This document shows positions 17,499 through 26,774 of a stretch of DNA of 64,000 nucleotides, in pieces. Made by a program: the position numbers and the translations under genes. Under the pieces are notes generated by a model that was not told the origin of the DNA, did no database searches, and saw nothing but the letters and a program-made list of their open reading frames with translations. The stretch's first letter is position 1; every line of letters begins with the position of its first letter. Location: contig NZ_CP007142.1 in the NCBI RefSeq assembly GCF_000940805.1, positions 2,518,593 to 2,582,592 on the forward strand, written 5' to 3'. This DNA comes from Gynuella sunshinyii YC6258. Lineage in GTDB: Bacteria > Pseudomonadota > Gammaproteobacteria > Pseudomonadales > Natronospirillaceae.

Positions 17499-18038
17499 AT
17501 GAGTGAACAGGCAAAAGAAGCATTTTCGGGTTTTCTGGATGATGAAGCCTCTGAGCTGGATATCCAGCGGATGTTGAATGAACTGGATAAAAACCCAAAC
17601 CTGCTGGCAGAGTATCGGTCTATCGCGCTGACGCGAGACGGGTTGCAGGGAGAGGTGTTGTTGGATGTCAGCGGTGCTGTTCGACAGCAGCTTGGCAATC
17701 CATACCCTGAAGTATCGAGTCAACATCAGGACCTCGTGGTTAAGCAACCCAAGCTGTGGCTGCGGGTCATTCAGGGCACGGTAGCTGCGTCTGTAGCAGG
17801 TCTGCTGATTGTGGCGGTACAGCTTTGGAATACTCAGTCTTATGATGGTTCGGCACCTTTGATCGTACAGAATCAATCTCAATCTGTTGCAGAAACTGAT
17901 GAAGAACGGTTAGCGACCGCATTGCGATTGCAGCAGTATCTGCAGCAGCATATTCAGGACGCTGGCTATTTGAGTGGGCAAGCGGCCATTCCAATGGATT
18001 CAAAGCGGCTTGAATCTGAAATAAAGCAAGGTGAGTGA
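17499..18038 (+). CDS. rseA: RseA/MucA anti-sigma factor
   Basis: This 179-residue single-span membrane protein binds RpoE through its N-terminal domain (AFSGFLDDEASELDIQRML, the RseA signature). The membrane helix spans about residues 90-109 (VIQGTVAASVAGLLIVAVQL), and a periplasmic tail rich in Gln is sensed by RseB and the DegS/RseP-type proteases. I start it at the ATG at 17499; an in-frame GTG lies 12 bp upstream. Its stop overlaps the next start (TGATG). Confidence 0.92.
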   Translation: MSEQAKEAFSGFLDDEASELDIQRMLNELDKNPNLLAEYRSIALTRDGLQGEVLLDVSGAVRQQLGNPYPEVSSQHQDLVVKQPKLWLRVIQGTVAASVAGLLIVAVQLWNTQSYDGSAPLIVQNQSQSVAETDEERLATALRLQQYLQQHIQDAGYLSGQAAIPMDSKRLESEIKQGE

Positions 18039-18988
18039 TGAAGACGGCATTAGTTGTTGTGGTATTTGTCTGTGTATCAATGTTGGCCTGGGGGAAGCAG
18101 GTCGATGGTGAACGTTGGCTGGATGATATGATTTCCGCCAATCGGAATCTGAATTATCAGGGGAGCTTCATATATGTGAGAGGTTCTGATGTCCAGACGC
18201 TGAAAATTAATCACCGAATTCACAACCATAAGATCCAGGAAAAAATTTGGAATATCAACGGTGAGCACATGGAAGTAATTCGCCTGGGAGATGTACAGCA
18301 GTGCTGGCATGAGAAGGATTCCAAAATACCTTTGTCTCATACTCTGCCTGCAGGACCATATTCGTATCTTTTTACGCACCATATGGGAGAGATGCTGGAA
18401 AACTATGTGGTAACGGTTGAGGGCCAGGAGCGTATTGCTGAGCACGATGCCTGGCATATCAGCGTCACCCCTAAAGACGATTATCGCTTTGGTTATCGAT
18501 TCTGGTTGGAACGTGATACCAAGCTACTGTTGCGGTCAGAGCTGGTTGGTAAGGATGGAATGCCGCTGGATCAATTTCAGTATGTAAGTGTTGCTATCAA
18601 TCCGTCTTTTCATGATTCAGATTTTAGTCCGACCATTCGCGATGGCTTCAGTCATCAGGCGTTCGTGACCAGACAGCCGGACGCAGTTCCAAATATCAAT
18701 TCGGGGATGTGGGTGCTGAAATGGTTGCCAAAGGGATTTTTACTTCGTAACGCCGACAGTCAGACGCTGGAGTCAACTAAAGTGGATCGGCTGCTGTATA
18801 CCGACGGAATGTCCAGTTTTACTATTTATGCCGAGTTGGCATCGGCTGGAATGCCGGAACAAAAACGCCATTTTGGTGCTACGATCGCAGCGACTGTTAA
18901 GAAAGGCGATTATATGTTGACGCTGGTGGGAGAGATTCCTATGGAAACGGCGATGATGATCCTGGACAATATCCAACTCAAAAGTTAA
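18038..18988 (+). CDS. rseB: RseB/MucB periplasmic regulator of RpoE
   Basis: The 316-residue protein has an N-terminal signal peptide (TALVVVVFVCVSMLAWG) and the two-domain MucB/RseB layout: the large LolA-like domain (LNYQGSFIYVRG, WHISVTPKDDYRFGYRFWLE) and the smaller C-terminal domain (GMWVLKWLPKGFLLR, GMSSFTIYAEL). It shields RseA from cleavage and releases it when it binds lipopolysaccharide or lipid signals. It is translationally coupled to rseA by a one-base overlap. Confidence 0.93.
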   Translation: MKTALVVVVFVCVSMLAWGKQVDGERWLDDMISANRNLNYQGSFIYVRGSDVQTLKINHRIHNHKIQEKIWNINGEHMEVIRLGDVQQCWHEKDSKIPLSHTLPAGPYSYLFTHHMGEMLENYVVTVEGQERIAEHDAWHISVTPKDDYRFGYRFWLERDTKLLLRSELVGKDGMPLDQFQYVSVAINPSFHDSDFSPTIRDGFSHQAFVTRQPDAVPNINSGMWVLKWLPKGFLLRNADSQTLESTKVDRLLYTDGMSSFTIYAELASAGMPEQKRHFGATIAATVKKGDYMLTLVGEIPMETAMMILDNIQLKS

Positions 18989-19012
18989 CCGAGAGTCGGG
19001 TCAGTAGGTTTC

Positions 19013-19480
19013 ATGATTGAAGAGATCGGTACTGTCGTACAAGTCAATAATCAGGATGTTTGGGTGGAAACCGTTCGACGTTCTGCTTGTCAGGGATGTC
19101 GGGCCAGATCTGGTTGTGGCCAGGCCGTGATGGGTGATTTGCTGGATCAGTCCCGTCAGGAGCAGAAAAATGTCCTGAAGATGGCACATGGTTCGGTGGG
19201 TCCTTTGGTTGTCGGGGATGATGTAATAGTCGGAATTCCCGAACAGGCGCTTATTCGTCTGGCATGTCTGGCCTATGGAGTTCCTGTTCTGTCTGTGCTG
19301 GTATTCGGCGGGGTTGCACAATGGTTTGGATGGCCGGATATTGGGGTCGTTTTTGCCTCAGCCTTGGGGTTAGTCGCGGCCATTGTGTCAGTAAAGAAGA
19401 TTTCCCTGCATTTGTCTTGTGATTTCAGGTATCAACCGGTATTGATAGCGAAGCGTATTGCGTCCGTAAAGCTGGGGTAA
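19013..19480 (+). CDS. rseC: RseC/MucC membrane protein
   Basis: The 155 residues begin with a cytoplasmic cysteine cluster (CQGCRARSGCG), followed by two membrane helices (ALIRLACLAYGVPVLSVLVFGGVA and IGVVFASALGLVAAIVSV). This is the standard RseC layout. RseC modulates RpoE activity and, in some bacteria, electron transfer through the Rsx/Rnf complex. It lies between rseB and mucD in the usual order. Confidence 0.92.
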   Translation: MIEEIGTVVQVNNQDVWVETVRRSACQGCRARSGCGQAVMGDLLDQSRQEQKNVLKMAHGSVGPLVVGDDVIVGIPEQALIRLACLAYGVPVLSVLVFGGVAQWFGWPDIGVVFASALGLVAAIVSVKKISLHLSCDFRYQPVLIAKRIASVKLG

Positions 19481-19497
19481 TAACGCGTCTTTCATCT

Positions 19498-19526
19498 GGA
19501 ACTTGTTTTTTTTGACCTTACTCTAG
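19498..19526 (+). promoter_or_regulatory. Second sigma-E-type promoter, before mucD
   Basis: GGAACTT at 19498-19504, a 17-bp spacer and TCTAG at 19522-19526 match the sigma-E pattern. It lies in the 77-bp rseC-mucD gap and would let the protease be raised independently of the upstream genes. Confidence 0.6.
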
Positions 19527-19557
19527 CGGCTTGTCAAAAGTATCTGAGGAGTAGAGT

Positions 19558-20952
19558 ATGACCAAAAAGATTGTTCTGATTATTTCCGTTTTGTGGATGT
19601 CCTTTTGGACGCTCCCGGCTGTTGCAGCCAGTGTGAATCTTCCGGATTTCACTGAACTTGTGCAAAGCCATTCTCCGCAGGTTGTGAAGATCGGTGCAGT
19701 AACCAAAGCCAAAGTTCGTAACTATGGTTATCAATATCCGGATTCCCAGGATCTGCCAGAGATCTTCAAATATTTCTTTGACCAATCCCCTTATCGCCAG
19801 GGTCCGCAGCAGCAACAGCCAATGGAATCAACCGGTTCCGGTTTTATAGTTTCATCTGATGGTTATATTCTGACCAATAATCATGTCGTCAACGGTGCAG
19901 ATGAAGTGACAGTATGGATGACTGACCGTTCCCAGTACCACGCAGAGGTGATTGGTACTGATGAACGTACGGATCTGGCTCTGTTAAAGATAGACGCCAA
20001 AGGTTTGTCCACTGTGGAGTTTGCCGACTCTGATAAATTAAAAGTAGGTGAGTGGGTTTTGGCCATTGGTTCGCCGTTTAACCTGGATTATTCAGTAACT
20101 GCCGGTATTGTCAGTGCAATTGGCCGTAACATTGGCGAAAACTATGTGCCCTTCATTCAGACTGATGTTGCAATAAATCCAGGAAACTCTGGTGGTCCGT
20201 TGTTTAATCTTGATGGTCAGGTGGTTGGTATCAATAGCCAGATCTATACCCGCTCCGGTGGCTATATGGGAGTTTCATTTTCGATTCCATCCAATTTGGC
20301 CAAGAATGTTTACGAGCAGTTAAAAGCTAACGGTAAAGTTTCCAGGGGCTGGTTGGGCGTACTGATTCAGGGTATGAACCAGGATCTGGCAGAGTCTTAT
20401 GGTCTCAAGAAGCCGGAAGGGGCTTTGGTGACTCAGGTAATGGAAGATTCGCCAGCTGCAGCGGGCGGTATACGTAATGGTGACATTATTCTTGAATTCG
20501 ATGGTAAGCATATTGATACCTCTGCGGCATTGCCTCCAATCGTTGGTCGTGTTCAGCCAGGAGAAAAAGTCAAAGTGAAAGTTTTGCGGGAAGGACGCGA
20601 GAAAACACTGACTCTTACTATCGCAGAGCTGCCTACACAGGACAAACTGGCTCAAAATGGTTCGGCTCCTCATACCAGCTCTAATTCTCTGAATATCGTG
20701 GTTCAGAATATTGACCCGGATACTGCCAGTAAACTGGGAGAAAAAGGGGTAAGAGTTATTGAGGTTGATCAGGGACCGGCGGCTGACGCAGGTTTGCAGC
20801 CTGGTGACGTAATTACAATGGTTGGTAGTCGTAAAGTTGAAAGTGTCGGTGACTTTGACAAAGTCATTTCTTCTATTCCAAGTGGTAAAGCCTTTGCTTT
20901 GCGAGTTATGCGCAATGGTTCGCCCATGTTTTTACCGATTCGAATAGAATAA
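19558..20952 (+). CDS. mucD: MucD, DegP/HtrA-type periplasmic serine protease
   Basis: The 464-residue protease has a signal peptide ending at AVAA (about residue 24), the catalytic triad His109 (TNNHVV), Asp139 (TDLALL) and Ser211 (GNSGGP), and two PDZ domains in the C-terminal half (GWLGVLIQG and GVRVIEVDQGPAADAGLQPGD). It degrades misfolded envelope proteins and dampens RpoE signalling. As in Pseudomonas it is the last gene of the rpoE operon. A hairpin follows its stop. Confidence 0.96.
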   Translation: MTKKIVLIISVLWMSFWTLPAVAASVNLPDFTELVQSHSPQVVKIGAVTKAKVRNYGYQYPDSQDLPEIFKYFFDQSPYRQGPQQQQPMESTGSGFIVSSDGYILTNNHVVNGADEVTVWMTDRSQYHAEVIGTDERTDLALLKIDAKGLSTVEFADSDKLKVGEWVLAIGSPFNLDYSVTAGIVSAIGRNIGENYVPFIQTDVAINPGNSGGPLFNLDGQVVGINSQIYTRSGGYMGVSFSIPSNLAKNVYEQLKANGKVSRGWLGVLIQGMNQDLAESYGLKKPEGALVTQVMEDSPAAAGGIRNGDIILEFDGKHIDTSAALPPIVGRVQPGEKVKVKVLREGREKTLTLTIAELPTQDKLAQNGSAPHTSSNSLNIVVQNIDPDTASKLGEKGVRVIEVDQGPAADAGLQPGDVITMVGSRKVESVGDFDKVISSIPSGKAFALRVMRNGSPMFLPIRIE

Positions 20953-20961
20953 CGTTAAGGT

Positions 20962-21001
20962 GTGCAGGAGGCCTGTCATTGTGGATTCCGGCCTTCTGCA
21001 C
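20962..21001 (+). terminator. Hairpin after mucD
   Basis: GTGCAGGAGGCC and GGCCTTCTGCAC form a 12-bp stem with one G-U pair around a 16-nt loop. A clear T-run is missing, so termination may be partial or the element may protect the mRNA end. Confidence 0.45.
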
Positions 21002-21159
21002 GACATCACAGCAACGCAAATTCACCAAAAACAGTTGCTCTGTCCACTGTTTTTATAGCTTGCCAGAGACTAATTCGCTAAAATCGCCGACCTTTTAAAT
21101 TCCGACTGGGTGCATCTGTCGGAAATCCACTCAATTAGTTAATGTAGCGATTTATATCC

Positions 21160-22962
21160 GTGAGTAGCGATCTTTCACACATTCGTAATTTCTCCATAAT
21201 TGCCCATATTGATCATGGCAAATCGACCATTGCCGATCGTTTCATCCAGATATGTGGTGGGTTGACCGATAGAGAAATGGCCGCACAGGTGCTGGATAGC
21301 ATGGATATCGAGCGGGAACGCGGTATTACCATCAAGGCCCAGAGCGTTACTTTGAAGTACCAGGCTCAGGACGGTAAAACTTACCAGCTTAATTTTATTG
21401 ATACACCTGGACACGTGGATTTTACCTATGAAGTGTCCAGGTCGCTGGCTGCCTGTGAAGGGGCCTTGCTAATAGTGGATGCGGCTCAGGGTGTTGAAGC
21501 TCAGTCCGTGGCAAACTGTTATACAGCGATTGAACAGGGGCTTGAAGTGGTTCCTGTGCTCAATAAGATCGATCTGCCACAGGCTGAACCTGACAGAGTT
21601 GCTCAGGAGATAGAGGAAATCATCGGTATCGATGCGACGGATGCCGTGCAGTGCAGCGCCAAATCCGGTCTCAATGTCCAGGAAGTACTGGAGCAACTGA
21701 TTCAGCGCATTCCGCCACCAGAGGGCAATATTGGTGGTGATTTGCAGTGTTTGATCATTGATTCCTGGTTTGATAATTACCTTGGAGTGGTTTCTCTGGT
21801 CCGGGTCAAGCATGGCTCTCTTAAGAAAGGTGATAAAATTCTGATCAAATCAACCGGGCGAAACCATATTGTCGATCAGGTTGGTATTTTTACACCCAAG
21901 TTGCAGTACACCGGTGAATTAAGTGCAGGAGAGGTTGGTTTTATCTGTGCTTCCATCAAGGACATCCATGGTGCACCGGTAGGCGATACCATTACGCATG
22001 CCAAAACCCCGGATGTTAAGCAATTGCCTGGGTTTCAGAAAATCAAACCTCAGGTCTATGCCGGTTTGTTTCCAACAGATTCAGATGACTATGAAGATTT
22101 TCGTGATGCATTGGAAAAACTCAGCCTGAATGATGCTTCCTTGTTCTACGAACCCGAAACTTCAGATGCGCTGGGTTTTGGTTTTCGCTGTGGCTTCCTG
22201 GGAATGCTGCACATGGAGATCATTCAGGAGCGTCTGGAGCGCGAATACGATCTGGACCTCATTACTACTGCCCCTACTGTGGTGTATGAGGTATTGAAAA
22301 CAGACGGAGAGACCATTTACGTGGATAACCCGTCGAAGTTGCCACCGCCGCAGAATATTGAAGAAATCAGAGAACCCATTGTGAGGGCTAATATTCTGGT
22401 GCCGCAGGATTATCTGGGCAATGTTATTACTCTGTGTGTGGATAAGCGCGGTGTTCAAAAAGACATGCAGTTTCTGGGTGGGCAGGTATCAATCAGTTAC
22501 GATATTCCCATGGCGGAAGTGGTCATGGACTTCTTTGATCGACTGAAATCAGTGTCCAAAGGTTTTGCCTCTCTGGACTTCGCCTTTGATCGATTTGAGG
22601 CGGCTGACATGACACGACTGGATATCATGGTAAACGGTGATCGGGTGGATGCTCTGGCGATTATCATGCACAAAGAAGCCATCCGTACGAGGGGGTTATC
22701 GTTGTGTCAGAAAATGAAGGAAATCATTCCTCGGCAAATGTTTGATGTTGCTATTCAGGCAGCAGTAGGTAATCAGATTATTGCACGCACAAACGTTAAG
22801 GCTCTTCGTAAAGATGTAACTGCCAAATGTTATGGTGGGGACGTGAGCCGTAAGAAGAAACTGTTACAGAAGCAGAAAGAAGGTAAAAAGCGGATGAAAC
22901 AGTTTGGTCGTGTGGAAATTCCTCAAGACGCCTTCCTGGCGATTCTCAAAGTAGACGATTAA
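21160..22962 (+). CDS. lepA: Elongation factor 4 (LepA)
   Basis: This translational GTPase of 600 residues acts on stalled or assembling ribosomes. The G motifs are AHIDHGKST (G1), DTPGHVDF (G3) and NKIDLPQA (G4). The C-terminal LepA-specific domain ends in [17 protein letters not shown]. The start is a GTG at 21160, giving the usual N-terminus ([14 protein letters not shown]). It is followed after 10 bp by lepB, the classical lepA-lepB pair. Confidence 0.97.
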   Translation: MSSDLSHIRNFSIIAHIDHGKSTIADRFIQICGGLTDREMAAQVLDSMDIERERGITIKAQSVTLKYQAQDGKTYQLNFIDTPGHVDFTYEVSRSLAACEGALLIVDAAQGVEAQSVANCYTAIEQGLEVVPVLNKIDLPQAEPDRVAQEIEEIIGIDATDAVQCSAKSGLNVQEVLEQLIQRIPPPEGNIGGDLQCLIIDSWFDNYLGVVSLVRVKHGSLKKGDKILIKSTGRNHIVDQVGIFTPKLQYTGELSAGEVGFICASIKDIHGAPVGDTITHAKTPDVKQLPGFQKIKPQVYAGLFPTDSDDYEDFRDALEKLSLNDASLFYEPETSDALGFGFRCGFLGMLHMEIIQERLEREYDLDLITTAPTVVYEVLKTDGETIYVDNPSKLPPPQNIEEIREPIVRANILVPQDYLGNVITLCVDKRGVQKDMQFLGGQVSISYDIPMAEVVMDFFDRLKSVSKGFASLDFAFDRFEAADMTRLDIMVNGDRVDALAIIMHKEAIRTRGLSLCQKMKEIIPRQMFDVAIQAAVGNQIIARTNVKALRKDVTAKCYGGDVSRKKKLLQKQKEGKKRMKQFGRVEIPQDAFLAILKVDD

Positions 22963-22972
22963 GGGTTAGCAC

Positions 22973-24055
22973 ATGCAGGTAGAATTTTGGTTTCCGATTG
23001 CAGCATGGTTCAGCGCGATTACCGGTTTGGCTTGGATGCTGGAAGTGATGATCATGGGCAGCCTCAGGTATCGTAAAGCGTATGCGAAAGTTGATGCAGA
23101 GATTTCTAGTGGGGAGTTGAAGCGGATATTTTCTGAACCGAAGTATGCCCGTTTTTTGGGAGGTATCTTCATTGTATCGCTCGTACCATTAATTTTTCTG
23201 GCAATTCGTAAAAGTATGGATTTTTCCATCTTTCTGAGCATTGCCTGTTTGATATCTGGTATTTTGTATTTATTCGATGTGCTTTACTTAAAAAGACTTC
23301 GTAATAAGTTGGCATCCCAGCTGGCTGAAAAATATAGTAGTGACGATACAATACAAGGCAGAGCAAATGATGAGCCTCTGGCCATAGAATATGCCCGCTC
23401 CTTTTTCCCTGTATTGCTCATTGTTTTTGGTTTGCGTTCCTTTCTCATTGAGCCTTATCAGATCCCTTCCGGCTCCATGATTCCCACACTACAGATTGGT
23501 GACTTTATCGCCGTCAACAAGTTCGCCTATGGTGTGAAACTCCCGGTTCTGGGAACTAAAATTTTTCCAGTAGGTGAGCCCAAACGTGGGGATATCTTTG
23601 TGTTCAAGCCACCACATGAACCCGATATGACCTATATTAAAAGAGTGATTGCGGTTCCCGGAGATCGTATTCGTTTCGATTACAACAAAAGCCGGCTCTG
23701 GATCAATGATGAAGAAGTCACCGCTAACTATATTGGTGATGATATTGAGCCTGATGTTGGGGCTCCGGTGCGAGTATTCGAAGAACACATTGGCGATGTA
23801 ACTCATCTTATCTACAAGTTTAAATACTTAGACGGTAAACGTCCTTTTGGAAGTTATCCCAGACAGGGGGAGGAAATCACAGTTCCGGAGGGAAAATATT
23901 TCGCCATGGGGGACAATCGTGATAATAGTAAGGACTCAAGGTTTTTCGGTTTTGTTGATGAACAGGCCATTCTAGGAAAAGCCTTTGTGGTCTGGGTGCA
24001 CTGGCCAAAACTTGGTTCTATCCCCAGTTTCAGTCATAACAAGTGGTTGGAATAA
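22973..24055 (+). CDS. lepB: Signal peptidase I with enlarged N-terminal membrane part
   Basis: This membrane enzyme removes signal peptides from exported proteins. The catalytic Ser168 (PSGSM) and Lys223 (YIKRVIAVPGD) are intact, and the box GDNRDNSKDSR is present. At 360 residues it is longer than E. coli LepB (324) and most Pseudomonas forms (about 284). The extra length is N-terminal: a first helix (about 6-27), then two more hydrophobic segments (about 64-78 and 84-106), before the usual helix that precedes the catalytic domain (144-158). The active site should still face the periplasm. Confidence 0.95.
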   Translation: MQVEFWFPIAAWFSAITGLAWMLEVMIMGSLRYRKAYAKVDAEISSGELKRIFSEPKYARFLGGIFIVSLVPLIFLAIRKSMDFSIFLSIACLISGILYLFDVLYLKRLRNKLASQLAEKYSSDDTIQGRANDEPLAIEYARSFFPVLLIVFGLRSFLIEPYQIPSGSMIPTLQIGDFIAVNKFAYGVKLPVLGTKIFPVGEPKRGDIFVFKPPHEPDMTYIKRVIAVPGDRIRFDYNKSRLWINDEEVTANYIGDDIEPDVGAPVRVFEEHIGDVTHLIYKFKYLDGKRPFGSYPRQGEEITVPEGKYFAMGDNRDNSKDSRFFGFVDEQAILGKAFVVWVHWPKLGSIPSFSHNKWLE

Positions 24056-24060
24056 ACGAA

Positions 24061-24432
24061 ATGAAATCTCTGAAAAAGCAACGTGGGATGTCTGTATATA
24101 CCGTAGCATTTTTAATTTTGATCGTGTCTTTTTTCGCTACGCTGGTGGTGAAACTGGGGCCGGTATATATGGACCAGTGGTATCTGAACGGAATGTTGCA
24201 ATCAATGGCGGATGAATCAGGTACCGCAGAAATGTCAATTTCAGATCTCCGGAACAGTTTGTCCAAGCGCATGCTGGTCAATAATGTTGAGTTTGATGCT
24301 AAGGAAGGATTAAAACTTGATACCAAGTCCAACCCGAAAAAAATGGTTCTGGACTATTCAAAACAGGTACACATCATGTTTAACGTTGATGCCCTGGTCA
24401 AATTTCATAAAGAATATTCGCTGCTTCCGTGA
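24061..24432 (+). CDS. DUF4845 small membrane protein
   Basis: A 123-residue protein with one N-terminal helix ([25 protein letters not shown]) preceded by KKQRG, a pilin-like start. The rest is a soluble domain facing the periplasm. This DUF4845 gene sits between lepB and rnc in many Pseudomonas-type genomes; its function is not known. It starts 5 bp after lepB, and its stop overlaps the GTG start of rnc by 4 bp. Confidence 0.88.
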   Translation: MKSLKKQRGMSVYTVAFLILIVSFFATLVVKLGPVYMDQWYLNGMLQSMADESGTAEMSISDLRNSLSKRMLVNNVEFDAKEGLKLDTKSNPKKMVLDYSKQVHIMFNVDALVKFHKEYSLLP

Positions 24433-25115
24433 GTCAATCCAAAAATATAAACCAACTCAGTTCGATTCTGAACTACCAGTTCCACAATGAAGAGTTGTTG
24501 GAACTGGCCTTGACTCACCGCAGTCATTCTGGCTCAAAGAATAATGAGCGACTGGAATTTCTGGGTGACTCTATCTTAAATTTCACGATTGCTGAAGCCT
24601 TATTCAACAAGTTTCCTCATGCAAAAGAAGGTCAGTTAAGTCGCCTCAGGGCCAAGCTGGTAAAAGGTACTACGCTTGCTGAGCTGGCGTTGTCCTGGGG
24701 ACTTGGGGATTATTTGCGACTCGGGAGCGGTGAACTCAAAAGTGGTGGTTATCGCCGGGAGTCTATACTGGCTGATGCGGTTGAGGCAATTATTGGGGCG
24801 GCGTTTCTGGATAAGGGGTTTGAAAGTACCAAGCAGCTTATTCTCAACTGGTACCAGGAATACCTGCAGCATATACAGCTGGACAGCCAGCTAAAGGATC
24901 CCAAGACTCAGTTACAGGAATACCTGCAGGGCCGAAAGTATCCTTTGCCAGAATATGAAGTGGTATCCATCACTGGTGAGGCTCATTCGCAAACCTTTTG
25001 TGTAAGTTGCTCATCGGTATTGTTGGATACTCCTGTAAGTGGTGAGGGTAGTAGCCGTAGAGGCGCAGAACAACAGGCGGCCAGGCTGGCGCTGAAACGT
25101 CTGGGAGTTAAGTAA
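24429..25115 (+). CDS. rnc: Ribonuclease III
   Basis: RNase III cuts double-stranded RNA in rRNA and mRNA processing. The 228-residue protein has the signature [12 protein letters not shown] with the catalytic acidic residues, [20 protein letters not shown] for the second acidic pair, and a C-terminal double-stranded RNA-binding domain ([11 protein letters not shown] to [12 protein letters not shown]). It starts with GTG inside the end of the DUF4845 gene, and era follows after 3 bp. Confidence 0.97.
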   Translation: MSQSKNINQLSSILNYQFHNEELLELALTHRSHSGSKNNERLEFLGDSILNFTIAEALFNKFPHAKEGQLSRLRAKLVKGTTLAELALSWGLGDYLRLGSGELKSGGYRRESILADAVEAIIGAAFLDKGFESTKQLILNWYQEYLQHIQLDSQLKDPKTQLQEYLQGRKYPLPEYEVVSITGEAHSQTFCVSCSSVLLDTPVSGEGSSRRGAEQQAARLALKRLGVK

Positions 25116-25118
25116 ATT

Positions 25119-26036
25119 ATGAACGATCATCCTGATTCATCATCAGCCACACATTGTGGTTATGTGGCTATTGTGGGGCGCCCCAATGTTGGCAAATCCA
25201 CTCTGATGAACCATATTCTAGGTCAGAAAATCAGTATTACCTCTCGAAAACCCCAAACGACTCGTAATCAGATCATCGGTATTCATACGGTTGATAGTGT
25301 TCAGATCATCTTTGTAGACACGCCCGGTATCCACCAGGGCCAGCCTAAAGCGATTAATCGCTATATGAACCGTACTGCCACAACAGCGATTAAAGACGTT
25401 GACGTGATCTTGTTTCTGGTTGAGCGTGATCGTTGGACGCCGGAAGATGAGCATGTGTTGGAGCAGCTGAAGTCATCCCGATGTCCGGTGATTTTGGGTA
25501 TAAATAAAATGGATCAGCTGGAAGATAAGGCTCAGTTGCTGCCATTTATTGAAAAAGTCAGTACTTTTTTCCAGTTTGATCAGGTTTTCCCCATTTCTGC
25601 GTTAAGGGGAAACAACCTGCATCGATTAGAGCGTTATCTGCTGGATCATATGCCGGTTAATGTCCACTATTATCCTGAGGATCAAATTACTGATCGTACG
25701 GAGCGTTTTCTGGCGGCTGAGATCGTTCGGGAAAAGATTATGCGTCAGTTGGGTGCAGAGCTACCCTATGACGTGGCGGTTGAGATTGAAAACTGGTCCT
25801 TTGAAAACGGAACATTACACATTCATGCCGCTATTCTCGTTAGTCGTGCAGGACAGAAGAAAATTGTTATCGGTGATAAGGGTTCCCGCTTAAAAAGTAT
25901 TGGTCAGGAAGCCCGTAAGGATATGGAGAAACTGTTCGATGTCCGGATCATGCTGCACTTGTGGGTTAAGGTAAAGGGTGGCTGGTCCGATGATGATCGG
26001 GCGCTGAAAAGTTTGGGATACTTTGATCCAAAATAA
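25119..26036 (+). CDS. era: GTPase Era
   Basis: Era is a ribosome-assembly GTPase that binds the 3' end of 16S rRNA. The 305 residues show GRPNVGKST (G1), DTPGIHQG (G3) and NKMDQLED (G4), followed by a KH domain ([20 protein letters not shown]). It lies in the rnc-era-recO order, with RNase III and Era both acting on rRNA maturation. Confidence 0.97.
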   Translation: MNDHPDSSSATHCGYVAIVGRPNVGKSTLMNHILGQKISITSRKPQTTRNQIIGIHTVDSVQIIFVDTPGIHQGQPKAINRYMNRTATTAIKDVDVILFLVERDRWTPEDEHVLEQLKSSRCPVILGINKMDQLEDKAQLLPFIEKVSTFFQFDQVFPISALRGNNLHRLERYLLDHMPVNVHYYPEDQITDRTERFLAAEIVREKIMRQLGAELPYDVAVEIENWSFENGTLHIHAAILVSRAGQKKIVIGDKGSRLKSIGQEARKDMEKLFDVRIMLHLWVKVKGGWSDDDRALKSLGYFDPK

Positions 26037-26051
26037 CCGCAGGTGTTGGGT

Positions 26052-26732
26052 ATGTCTGGTCGAAAACAACAGCCTGCGTACATCATCCATCGAAAACCCT
26101 GGATGGATGAGTCTGAGTTAATTGAGTGCCTCACTCCTGAATATGGAAAACTGCCTTTAATAAGAAAACGTGCGTCCAGACCGCTGCCTTTGTTTCAGGA
26201 GCTGACTATCGAGTTTTCTGGCAGATCGGAACAAAAACGTTTGCTTGAGTGGCAGGTGAGCGGAGCAGTGCATCAGTTAAGTGGATCACTTGGTTTCTAT
26301 GGGCTTTATATCAACGAACTGATTTATCATCTGTTGGGTCGTTATGACCATAATAGTGTTATTTATGGCCTTTACAGCAGCACCTTGCATTTGTTGCAAC
26401 ACAGTGCAGATACTCATCCCGCCATTCGTTATTTTGAGAAAACACTGCTTGAGCAGTTGGGATACGGACTTGACTGGCTCGTCGATCTCCAGGGCCAAAG
26501 CATCAGCAAAGATAACGCTTATCAGTATTATGCGGGCAATGGGTTTGCTGTTGCGACATCCAGCACCGCTGTTATCAGTGGTGTAATACTGCTTGCGATT
26601 GCCCACAATGAGTGGCAAGCAGAGTCTGCATTGTTCTGGGCTAAGCGGATTTTGACTACTGAAATCAATCTCCTTCTGGGAGGCAAAACATTAAAATCCC
26701 GCGAGTTGTTTGAATCCGCTTCCCAGTTATAA
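26052..26732 (+). CDS. recO: DNA repair protein RecO
   Basis: RecO loads RecA onto SSB-coated gaps together with RecR. The 226-residue protein begins with the OB-fold (QQPAYIIHRKPWMDESELIECLTPEYGKL) and continues with the helical domain (GFYGLYINELIYHLLGRYDHNS is the conserved middle). The zinc-ligand cysteines of some RecO proteins are absent, as in other gammaproteobacteria. I take the ATG at 26052; a GTG 9 bp upstream is also in frame. It converges on gacS/barA. Confidence 0.92.
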   Translation: MSGRKQQPAYIIHRKPWMDESELIECLTPEYGKLPLIRKRASRPLPLFQELTIEFSGRSEQKRLLEWQVSGAVHQLSGSLGFYGLYINELIYHLLGRYDHNSVIYGLYSSTLHLLQHSADTHPAIRYFEKTLLEQLGYGLDWLVDLQGQSISKDNAYQYYAGNGFAVATSSTAVISGVILLAIAHNEWQAESALFWAKRILTTEINLLLGGKTLKSRELFESASQL

Positions 26733-26774
26733 ATCAAACCAGAGGCTGTTGTTGTGCTGCCTGATGCTGATTAA

